From the NCBI GenBank assembly GCA_023381945.1, contig JAMCQY010000115.1, positions 1-13,709 of the forward strand: a stretch of 13,709 bases of DNA, in the 5' to 3' direction. Shown here piece after piece: positions 1-5,813 of the stretch. The DNA is from Deltaproteobacteria bacterium. Its GTDB lineage: Bacteria > Desulfobacterota > Desulfobaccia > Desulfobaccales > 0-14-0-80-60-11. Both the position numbers and the translations under genes were made by a program. The notes beneath the pieces were generated by a model that was given only the letters and a program-made list of their open reading frames with translations, was not told the origin of the DNA and made no database searches. Positions within the stretch are counted from its first letter, which is position 1, and every line of letters starts with the position of its first letter.

Positions 1-293
1 ATGTCCGCTCCCTGGAGGACCTGCTGGATGCGTTCGGCGTCCTCCTGGGCCGCCTTCTTGCCCACTTCCGGGTCGCCGCCGGCCCCCAGCCCCCGGGTGG
101 TGCTGGTGCCCAGCTGAATCTTCACCGGCGCCAGGCTCCGCTCCAGGGCCTGGGCATCGGTATTGGCGGCGATAAAATCGACCCCCACCATTTGGGAAGT
201 GATCATGTCATTGATGGCGTTGCCGCCGGCGCCGCCGATGCCTAATACTTTAATTTTGGCCGACAATTCGTTGGGGACTAATTGTATCTTCAT
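1..293 (-). CDS. ftsZ: Cell division protein FtsZ, N-terminal part (3' end outside window)
   Basis: FtsZ is the tubulin-like GTPase that polymerises into the cytoplasmic Z-ring. The 97 visible codons begin [10 protein letters not shown]. They carry the first GTP-binding segments: [17 protein letters not shown] at about residues 14-30, NTDAQAL at 44-50 and [16 protein letters not shown] at 68-83. This matches the FtsZ N-terminus closely. The start is ATG at 293, preceded by a good ribosome binding site (AAGGGGG, about 8 nt upstream). The gene runs off the left edge, so the catalytic T7 loop and the C-terminal FtsA-binding tail cannot be seen. It lies 42 nt downstream of ftsA, with no obvious terminator between them, as the last gene of the usual dcw order. 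Confidence 0.97.
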   Translation of the reverse strand, partial: MKIQLVPNELSAKIKVLGIGGAGGNAINDMITSQMVGVDFIAANTDAQALERSLAPVKIQLGTSTTRGLGAGGDPEVGKKAAQEDAERIQQVLQGAD

Positions 294-335
294 CCTGTAA
301 ACCCCCTTGCCCTCATAATACCACGTTTGGACAGC

Positions 336-1595
336 TCATACCACTTCGCGAAACCATTTTTTCAAGCGATCCCAAAGGCCGCCGCCAGAGGAGCGGCGGC
401 CGCTCCACCCCCGATGAGATTGGTTGGCCCAGCGTTCGGGCTTACGTTGGGCCTTCTGTTGAGTCTTAAAGCCATACAACACCAGACCCACCCCAGTGGC
501 ATAAGAGGGATCGCGAATCACATCAATCAGTCCGCCCACTCCCATGGGGTAACCGATGCGGGTGTGCATCTGGAAGGCCTCGCCCGCCAGTTCCGGGAGC
601 CCCTGAACCAGAGAGGTGCCGCCGGTGAGCACGGCTCCGGAGTGCAGGGGATGGGTAAAGCGAGCCCGCTGGATCTCTTTACCCAATAGGTTGACGATCT
701 CCGCCACCCGCAGGTGGATAATCTCCGCCAGGCGAGCCCGGGGGAGTTGCTGGTTCTCCCGGCCCGACAACCCCGGCACTTCCATCATTTCCATAGGGTC
801 GCCCAAATAATTCAAACAAGCCCCATAAATCTTCTTCAATTCCTCGGCGTGATGCAGGGAGGTGGGAAGACCCACGGCGATGTCGTTAGTGAGGTTGTTG
901 CCGCCCACCGGCAAGACGAAGTTATGGCGCAGGGCATTTTCGGCAAAGATGGCCAGGTTAGTGGTGCCGCCACCGAAATCAATGAGGGCCACCCCCAGCT
1001 CCTTCTCTTCGTCGGTGAGCACTGCCTCGCCGGCGGCCAGGCTCTGCAGGGCGATGCCGTTTACCTCCAGGCCAGCCCGGTTGGCGCATTTGAGAATATT
1101 ATTGAGCGAGGTAACCGCACCGGTGACAATGTGCACCTTGCACTCCAAACGCACGCCGTGGATGCCCACCGGGTCCTTGATGCCGTCCTGGCCGTCGATC
1201 AAAAAGTCCTGTACCAGAGTGTGGATCACCTCCCGGTCGGAGGGAATAGCCACGGTGCGAGCCGTTTCGATGACCCGCTCCATGTCCGCCGGGGTCACCT
1301 CCCGGTCCTTGATGGCGATGATCCCTTGGCTGTTAATCACCTTGGTCTGACCGCCGCCCACCCCCGCATAAACGGAGCGGATTTCGCAGCCGGCCATGGT
1401 CTCCGCCTCTTCCACGGCCCGACGTATGGCCCGGACGGTGTTTTCAATATTGACCACCACTCCCTTGCGCAAGCCGCCGGCGGTGGGGGCGCAGCCCAGG
1501 CCGACGATGTCCACCTGGCCTTCCCGCACTTCGCCCACTACCGCGCAAATCTTGGTGGTGCCAATGTCCAATCCAACTATTAGATCTTGGGGCAC
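336..1595 (-). CDS. ftsA: Cell division protein FtsA, actin-like Z-ring membrane anchor
   Basis: FtsA ties FtsZ filaments to the inner membrane and recruits later divisome proteins. The 419 residues show the actin/HSP70 ATPase pattern. The phosphate-1 motif VGLDIGTTKICAVVGE is at about 7-22, phosphate-2 LIDFGGGTTNLAIF at about 204-217, and the adenosine motif SGAVLTGGTSLVQGLPELA at about 319-337. The FtsA-specific SHS2 (1C) subdomain fits residues 82-160. After a basic, Gly/Ser-rich linker, the C-terminus LWDRLKKWFREVV (407-419) is the expected amphipathic membrane-targeting helix. The start is GTG at 1595. An ATG 8 nt upstream (1603) is out of frame. The gene begins 9 nt after the ftsQ stop, and its weak SD (AGG) overlaps that stop, which suggests coupled translation. 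The length is normal for the family. Confidence 0.96.
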   Translation of the reverse strand: MPQDLIVGLDIGTTKICAVVGEVREGQVDIVGLGCAPTAGGLRKGVVVNIENTVRAIRRAVEEAETMAGCEIRSVYAGVGGGQTKVINSQGIIAIKDREVTPADMERVIETARTVAIPSDREVIHTLVQDFLIDGQDGIKDPVGIHGVRLECKVHIVTGAVTSLNNILKCANRAGLEVNGIALQSLAAGEAVLTDEEKELGVALIDFGGGTTNLAIFAENALRHNFVLPVGGNNLTNDIAVGLPTSLHHAEELKKIYGACLNYLGDPMEMMEVPGLSGRENQQLPRARLAEIIHLRVAEIVNLLGKEIQRARFTHPLHSGAVLTGGTSLVQGLPELAGEAFQMHTRIGYPMGVGGLIDVIRDPSYATGVGLVLYGFKTQQKAQRKPERWANQSHRGWSGRRSSGGGLWDRLKKWFREVV

Positions 1596-1604
1596 GTTGC
1601 CATC

Positions 1605-2516
1605 CTATTGAGCCTCGTCCGTACCCTTCAGGTTAATCAGCACCCGGTCGGGGTAGTCGAGATTAATGCGCCCGGTCCGAGCCAGATAGCCTTTTTGAGC
1701 TAATGCCGGCAAGACCTTGGCAAATTTTTTTAACTTTTCTGAATAATCGTTAAAACCTAAATCCAGGGCCGCCCCCAGCCCGTTAACATAGAGGGTGTAC
1801 CCCCGCTCCAGATCCAGGTGGACCTCGGAGACATTTTCCAGGCCCAGCGGCGCCTGGGTCTGCTTAAGCACGTCCAGCAACTGAAAGATTTGCGCAACCA
1901 GGGGGGCCAGCGAGCCTTCCGGGTGCTGGAGGTTTTCAGGCTTCAAACCGGTAATGACCGGAAAATCTTGTGGATCGCCGGGCGATAACGGTTTATACAG
2001 AGTTCCCTGGCGATCGATGTAAAAGAGATCTTCCCCCAATTGCACCAGGGCCGCCGGCTCCCGCTCCTGAATGTGCAATTGGATGCTGTGGGGCCACTTT
2101 CGGGTCAACTCGGCTCTTTTAATCCACGGATGAGCCATGAGGGCCCTTTCCACCCGCCCTGGCTGAATAGCCAACAGGTTGGTATCAGGACCTAAATTGG
2201 CCAGGTGCAAAATAACTTCAGGTTTGAGCCGCCGGGCGCCATCGATTTCAATGTTCCTGATATCTTTAATGCAAAAGAAAGAAGAGGTCAAGAGCAGATG
2301 ATAAAGGAACAGGAGACCCACGCAGAGACCAGCCAATCCCGCGATCCCCGAGCCCAAGAGAATCAGGCGCAGGATGGACTTTTGGGACCCGCTGCCTTTG
2401 GTGCGGCGATAGCTGTTGCCGGACTTTCCCCGGGAGAAAAGGCCAGAATTTTTTATCTTTACCGGTTTCTGGACCGCCAGGCGCGAAGGACGCACATTGC
2501 GCGAATTCCGGGGCAT
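1605..2516 (-). CDS. ftsQ: Cell division protein FtsQ
   Basis: FtsQ is a single-pass inner-membrane protein that links the cytoplasmic Z-ring to the periplasmic FtsBL/FtsWI synthase complex. The 303 residues show a very basic cytoplasmic tail (about 1-47, rich in R and K) and one hydrophobic segment at about 49-76. A POTRA domain at about 82-150 contains IKDIRNIEIDGARRLKPE and the conserved HPWIKRAELTRKWPHSI stretch. The FtsQ beta domain then runs to the C-terminus and includes FYIDRQGTLYKPL and a terminal YPDRVLINLK. The start is ATG at 2516, with SD AAGGAG about 6 nt upstream. That SD overlaps the murC stop codon (CCTTAAGGAG), so murC and ftsQ are likely translationally coupled. Identification rests on domain order and position between murC and ftsA. 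Confidence 0.93.
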   Translation of the reverse strand: MPRNSRNVRPSRLAVQKPVKIKNSGLFSRGKSGNSYRRTKGSGSQKSILRLILLGSGIAGLAGLCVGLLFLYHLLLTSSFFCIKDIRNIEIDGARRLKPEVILHLANLGPDTNLLAIQPGRVERALMAHPWIKRAELTRKWPHSIQLHIQEREPAALVQLGEDLFYIDRQGTLYKPLSPGDPQDFPVITGLKPENLQHPEGSLAPLVAQIFQLLDVLKQTQAPLGLENVSEVHLDLERGYTLYVNGLGAALDLGFNDYSEKLKKFAKVLPALAQKGYLARTGRINLDYPDRVLINLKGTDEAQ

Positions 2517-2530
2517 GCGCTTCTCCTTAA
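2517..2530 (-). promoter_or_regulatory. Ribosome binding site of ftsQ overlapping the murC stop
   Basis: On the minus strand the murC stop TAA is embedded in TTAAGGAGAAGCGC followed by ATG. The SD AAGGAG therefore shares bases with the stop codon. This arrangement favours reinitiation by ribosomes that finish murC. Confidence 0.7.
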
Positions 2531-3924
2531 GGGGCCTCCCTGGAGGAGCAAGCCTTGCCGTCGAGGCGGGCCAGCAGCTCCTCTCCGATCTTCCAAATGT
2601 CTCCGGCCCCCAGGGTCAGGAGCAGATCGCCTTCTCGCAAATGCTCCATAAGGGTATCGGTCAGGGCGTTTTTTTCTTCAACAAAATGCGCCGCCGGGTG
2701 GCCGCTTTTCCGGATACCTTCACAAATGGCCCGGCCCGAGACGCCTTTCAGCGGTTTCTCGCTGGCGGCGTAAATCTCAGTGATAAAAACCAGGCCGGCC
2801 TTGGCAAACACCGGGAAGAACTCCGGCAACAACGCCGCGGTGCGGCTGTAACGGTGGGGCTGGAAGGCCACTACCAGCCGGCGCTTCGGGAAGGCCTGGG
2901 ACAGCCCCTTCAAAGTGGAGGCGATCTCCGTAGGGTGATGGCCATAATCGTCCAGCACCGTAATTCCCCGGCTCTCACCCTTCACCTGACAGCGCCGGTG
3001 GATCTGCCCCAGGGACTTGAGGCCGGCCTGCCAGACCGGAAAATCGAGACCCAATATGTGCCCCACGGCACAGGCGGCCATGGCGTTCAGCACGTAATGG
3101 GACCCAGCCAGGGGCACCGTCACCTGCCCCAGCTTGCGGCCCCGATGACTCAAATTAAAGCGGTGGCCCAGTCCCAGGGGCTCCGGGTCGTAGGCCCGGA
3201 AATCGGCGCCATTCTTGAAACTATAAGTGACGAGTTCTCCGGAATGGTGGCGCAGCACCGGTTTCAAATGCGGGTCATCAGCCCAGGCGCATACTTGGGC
3301 GCCGGCGGGAAGCCGACGGAAATAGGCAGCAAAGGTCTCCTGGATGTGGGCCAGGTCGCGGTAAAAATCCAGGTGCTCCCGGTCCAGGTTGGTGACCACG
3401 GTGATTTGGGGGCGGAGATAAGTGAAGGAGCCGTCGCTCTCGTCGGATTCGGCGACGAAGTACTTCCCCCGGCCCAGGACGGCGTTGGAGCCCAGGTGGT
3501 CCCAGACCGCGCCCACCACCACGGTGGGGTCGAGGCTTCCGGCTCGCAGAATGGCGGCGGTCATGGCGGTGGTGGAGGTCTTGCCGTGCGCCCCGGTGAT
3601 GGCGATCTGCTGGTGGCCCTCCATCAGCTTCGCCAGCATCTGGCCCCGCCGCAGCACGGTAAGCCCGCGGGCCTTTGCCGCGGCGAGTTCGGGGTTGTCT
3701 TCCTTGACCGCGGTGGTATGCACCACGACGTCGGCACTATCGAGATTGCCGGCGCGATGGCCCTGGAAAAACTTCAGCCCCAGGCCTTCCAGCCGCCGCG
3801 TAATCGGCCCGGCCGCCAGGTCGGAACCGCTGACGCGGCAGCCGCGCCGCACCAGCAACTCCGCCAGGCCGCTCATGCCAATACCGCCGACACCGATGAA
3901 ATGGTAGGTTAGACTCTTATTAAT
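2527..3924 (-). CDS. murC: UDP-N-acetylmuramate--L-alanine ligase MurC, probable ATT start
   Basis: MurC is the cytoplasmic ATP-dependent ligase that adds L-alanine to UDP-MurNAc, the first stem-peptide residue. The Mur ligase signatures are complete. They are an N-terminal nucleotide fold HFIGVGGIGMSGLAELL, the ATP loop ITGAHGKTSTTAM (about 109-121), AESDESDGSF (about 158-167), VTNLDREHLDFY (about 177-188) and DDYGHHPTEI in the C-terminal half. The first ATG (3876) lies inside the GxGGxGM motif and cannot be the true start. Upstream, the frame stays open only to a TAG at 3967-3969 and contains no ATG, GTG or TTG. ATT at 3924 gives MNKSLTYHFIGVGG, a family-like N-terminus of 465 residues in total, with SD GAGGGA about 7 nt upstream. 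No murB follows; ftsQ starts 10 nt downstream. Confidence 0.93.
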   Translation of the reverse strand: MNKSLTYHFIGVGGIGMSGLAELLVRRGCRVSGSDLAAGPITRRLEGLGLKFFQGHRAGNLDSADVVVHTTAVKEDNPELAAAKARGLTVLRRGQMLAKLMEGHQQIAITGAHGKTSTTAMTAAILRAGSLDPTVVVGAVWDHLGSNAVLGRGKYFVAESDESDGSFTYLRPQITVVTNLDREHLDFYRDLAHIQETFAAYFRRLPAGAQVCAWADDPHLKPVLRHHSGELVTYSFKNGADFRAYDPEPLGLGHRFNLSHRGRKLGQVTVPLAGSHYVLNAMAACAVGHILGLDFPVWQAGLKSLGQIHRRCQVKGESRGITVLDDYGHHPTEIASTLKGLSQAFPKRRLVVAFQPHRYSRTAALLPEFFPVFAKAGLVFITEIYAASEKPLKGVSGRAICEGIRKSGHPAAHFVEEKNALTDTLMEHLREGDLLLTLGAGDIWKIGEELLARLDGKACSSREAP

Positions 3925-3938
3925 CTTAAATTCCCTCG
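3922..3938 (-). promoter_or_regulatory. Putative murC translation start: SD GAGGGA and ATT codon
   Basis: On the minus strand the order is GAGGGA (3933-3938), the stop TAA of the upstream gene (3926-3928), one G, then ATT (3922-3924). ATT is in frame with MurC and would give a normal-length N-terminus. The SD lies inside the last codons of the upstream CBS-HEPN-like gene. The only other in-frame near-cognate start further up is CTG at 3960, whose AAGGAG abuts it with no spacer, so ATT is preferred. A single-base change from ATG, or a sequencing error, would look the same. Confidence 0.55.
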
Positions 3939-4711
3939 CATTTGTATAAAAAATCTTCAGCTCCTTCTACAAGGATAATAAAGTCGGGTAATTCTCCCGC
4001 AATAATATTCTGTGCATGGGCAAGGCTGTTCCTAAGTATTTCTAAATCTTTAAGAAAGCGGTATATTAATTTATCATTAAAACCCAACCGTTCTATAATT
4101 TGTTTATTTTTTAGAATAATATCACGCTTATCGCAAAATTGAACACAATCAAGAAGATCAATTGCTACATCACTTGCTTGGCGCTGTAAAAATAATTTAT
4201 TCGCTTCTTTTAATCTTTTATCAGAAATATTTCGTTTCCAGCATTCACCAGGATAATATTCACGGATAATTCGTAAAAGTTGCATTTCAATTAAAGATAT
4301 TAAGCTAAAAAGCCACATCCTAATGGTGATCTTTTGCAGGTCGCCACGAGTTACAATTCCACCGATTTCACCAAGAGTGAGAACAAAAATTCTTTCTAAA
4401 TTTTTAAATGATTTGAAAACATCAATTAATGATGTTGTTTCAGAGAAAATTTCATTTTTATTTTTATTAAAATGTATTAAGTAATCTGAAATAATTCCAT
4501 CTGATAATTCAACTTTTTTAACATATCCAGAAATAAATCCATTTTCTCTTATGCCAATTACATCATAATCTTTGTCCTCCATGAATTTTTTAACTGAATT
4601 TGGCGATGCAGTAATATCAAAAGAAGACAGAGGTTCGGCTATATTCATTATTGTAATGCTTCTTTCAAAAACCTCCCTTAGGTCTTTTAGCGAAGATTTA
4701 AGCTGTTTCAT
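3926..4711 (-). CDS. CBS-pair protein with C-terminal HEPN-like domain (R-x4-H)
   Basis: I do not recognise a named family. The 261-residue protein appears cytoplasmic and has two parts. Residues about 25-128 look like a CBS pair: DVIGIRENGFISGYVKKVEL in the first repeat, and IDVFKSFKNLERIFVL followed by GEIGGIVTRGDLQKI, a typical CBS end, in the second. Residues about 130-261 are largely helical, with EILRNSLAHAQNI at 224-236. R227-N-S-L-A-H232 fits the R-x4-6-H motif of HEPN ribonucleases. CBS domains usually bind adenine nucleotides, so a nucleotide-gated HEPN effector is possible, though this is inference. The gene is strikingly AT-rich against its neighbours, which suggests transfer. No SD precedes ATG 4711; a G-rich repeat ends about 18 nt upstream. 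ATG at residue 22 is an alternative start. The stop lies one base before the proposed murC start. Confidence 0.6.
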   Translation of the reverse strand: MKQLKSSLKDLREVFERSITIMNIAEPLSSFDITASPNSVKKFMEDKDYDVIGIRENGFISGYVKKVELSDGIISDYLIHFNKNKNEIFSETTSLIDVFKSFKNLERIFVLTLGEIGGIVTRGDLQKITIRMWLFSLISLIEMQLLRIIREYYPGECWKRNISDKRLKEANKLFLQRQASDVAIDLLDCVQFCDKRDIILKNKQIIERLGFNDKLIYRFLKDLEILRNSLAHAQNIIAGELPDFIILVEGAEDFLYKCEGI

Positions 4712-4728
4712 GACATTAAAATATTACG

Positions 4729-4770
4729 CCACCCCCACCCTAACCCTCCCCCCTCAAGGGGGAGGGGATA
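4729..4770. repeat. C/G-rich palindromic repeat, copy A (inverted partner of 5224-5265)
   Basis: This 42-bp element contains CCCTCCCCC and GGGGGAGGG arms around a short loop, plus an arm of CCCCCACCCTAACCC. Read on the minus strand, it matches 5224-5265 at 41 of 42 positions by direct comparison, so the two form a long inverted repeat around the DUF559 remnant. The minus (mRNA-sense) strand has four runs of at least three G with short loops, a G-quadruplex-type pattern. It ends about 18 nt before the ATG of the CBS-HEPN-like gene. There is no T-run after the stem, so it does not look like an intrinsic terminator. Confidence 0.85.
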
Positions 4771-4858
4771 AGGGTCAAAGGCATCGGTTCTTTATGTAAC
4801 GGCTCTTAATGCAACCTTTCAAATGATTTTATGGGGATTTTATTTATCTTGGTCGCGA

Positions 4859-5192
4859 TCAGAAATGACATTTAATCGAATCGTTTCCAAGACCTTCTAA
4901 GTTAGTCAATACTTCATTATTCCAAAATCTTAATACTTCTATAGCCTTCGGACACGAGCCATTTTGTTCTTTGTTCGTCCTTTTCTCTCTCAAGATCATG
5001 TTGCCCGCCATCAATTTCCAAGATCAAGCGTTTCTCCAAGCAGACAAAATCCACAATATACCTGCCGATAGGATGCTGTCTTCTGAAACTTAAACCTTCA
5101 ACTTGGGTGCCCCGCAGATGCCGCCAAATTACTTTCTCCGCGTCAGTCTGATTCTTTCTTAGATTTCTAGAAAGGTTGACCAAGTCATGCAT
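4859..5192 (-). pseudogene. DUF559 (Vsr/PD-(D/E)XK-like) endonuclease, frameshifted
   Basis: DUF559 proteins resemble very-short-patch-repair-type nucleases; their role is unproven. From ATG 5192 the frame gives LRKNQTDAEKVIWRHLRG, then FRRQHPIGRYIVDFVCLEKR and LILEIDGGQHDLEREKDEQR, with the family's D...ExDGxQH nuclease pattern, and it stops after 91 residues. The next frame continues the family sequence at once: VLRFWNNEVLTNLEG, ending at a TGA at 4859-4861. The other DUF559 copy in this window has VLRFWNTEVLQNLEG in a single frame at the same place. One extra base just after the codons for GYR (about residue 85) explains the break, so the gene is probably inactive or recently broken. The 42-bp inverted repeats at 4729 and 5224 flank it. 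Confidence 0.8.
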
Positions 5193-5223
5193 ATTAGCCC
5201 AACCCCCAAAATACTTCGGGTTC

Positions 5224-5265
5224 TATCCCCTCCCCCTTGGGGGGGGAGGGTTAGGGTGGGGGTGG
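5224..5265. repeat. C/G-rich palindromic repeat, copy B (inverted partner of 4729-4770)
   Basis: This is the reverse complement of copy A with one mismatch over 42 bp. The stem CCCTCCCCC / GGGGGAGGG closes over TTGGG. The G-quadruplex-type pattern (eight G, A, GGG, TTA, GGG, T, GGGGG; 5239-5262) is on the plus strand here, antisense to the transcription of the operon. Together, A and B bound a 453-bp segment holding the DUF559 remnant. Confidence 0.85.
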
Positions 5266-5280
5266 TGAGCGTTTATAGAT

Positions 5281-5319
5281 TCTACGGCAACGCAATTAAT
5301 TATCGTAAGCGCCGCTAGA
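5281..5319. repeat. Imperfect inverted repeat of unknown role
   Basis: TCTACGGC (5281-5288) can pair with GCCGCTAGA (5311-5319), leaving one bulged base. The AT-rich loop contains AATTAATT. It sits just beyond copy B and just after the stop of the small membrane protein gene. No T-run follows on either strand, so it is not a convincing terminator. It could be a scar or end of mobile DNA, but nothing identifies it. Confidence 0.3.
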
Positions 5320-5321
5320 CA

Positions 5322-5678
5322 TCACTCATTGCTTGGGGTTAATATTTTGTTAGCCGCCATTTGTAATCCAAATATTGTGAGTCCTATCAAGTAAGAAAAA
5401 ATGGGCAGCCAGATGCCGAACTTGTCAAACCTGAAATAAATCCAGGAACAATTTACTATAAAAAAAGGCGATGGACCCAATTTAAACCCAATAGCCAAAC
5501 TCAACACTATAATGACTGCGATAAGAACGGTGGTATTTGGACTCGTATAAGTCAGCACGAGGACATACATGGCCGTTAACGGCCCGCCGACATAAGTGAT
5601 AAGCACTAGAAACTTATAATAAGGATTTATGAACCAGGCTATTTCTCTAAAAACATTTGCAAAGCTGTTTAAGTTCAT
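5322..5678 (-). CDS. Small predicted membrane protein, unknown function
   Basis: This 118-residue protein is not one I recognise. It begins MNLNSFANVFREIAWFINPY. It has about three hydrophobic segments, at roughly residues 23-45, 50-76 and 87-110, broken by short polar stretches and followed by a polar tail LTPSNE. Such a pattern suggests an inner-membrane protein, and no catalytic motif is visible. The start is ATG at 5678 with an AAGAGA-like SD about 9 nt upstream. It lies in the AT-rich insert between murG and murC on the same strand as the operon, 136 nt after the murG stop. It may be cargo of the inserted DNA or a free-standing hypothetical. The 135 bp between it and murG (5679-5813) show no promoter or terminator that I can defend. 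Confidence 0.6.
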   Translation of the reverse strand: MNLNSFANVFREIAWFINPYYKFLVLITYVGGPLTAMYVLVLTYTSPNTTVLIAVIIVLSLAIGFKLGPSPFFIVNCSWIYFRFDKFGIWLPIFSYLIGLTIFGLQMAANKILTPSNE

Positions 5679-5813
5679 GTTGAGGTTCTCTTTATTTTCA
5701 GAACTATATTTCTAAACCAGGAATAAATCTTTTTCAGAAAAACCAGAACATCCAGCCAGCACATTAAAAATTATCTCGAAGGTTAAGTCCATACAGGCTG
5801 GGCCGGCACCCTA

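Noticed and set aside
714..1583. Plus-strand open frame opposite ftsA
   Set aside because: It is a shadow of ftsA; the translation has no recognisable motif, and the ftsA motifs on the other strand are complete.
3874..3876. ATG at 3876 as the murC start
   Set aside because: It would cut the GxGGxG nucleotide-binding loop in half; the preceding codons still encode the conserved HFIGVGGIG.
2416..3912. Long open frame of nearly 500 codons on the plus strand opposite murC
   Set aside because: It is antisense to a clear MurC, has low-complexity Gly/Gln/His-rich translation with no domain, and is explained by the GC-rich codon bias of murC.
4729..4770. Palindromes as intrinsic transcription terminators
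   Set aside because: The stems are strong, but no T-run follows on the transcribed strand at any copy, and the operon continues beyond them.
4780..4830. Sigma-70-like promoter (TTGAAA, then TACATA 18 nt on, minus strand) before the CBS-HEPN-like gene
   Set aside because: The -10 match is only about half of consensus in AT-rich DNA, too weak to call.
5281..5319. Possible integron attC or phage attachment site
   Set aside because: The expected attC core sites (RYYYAAC / GTTRRRY) are not present, and there is no integrase gene nearby.
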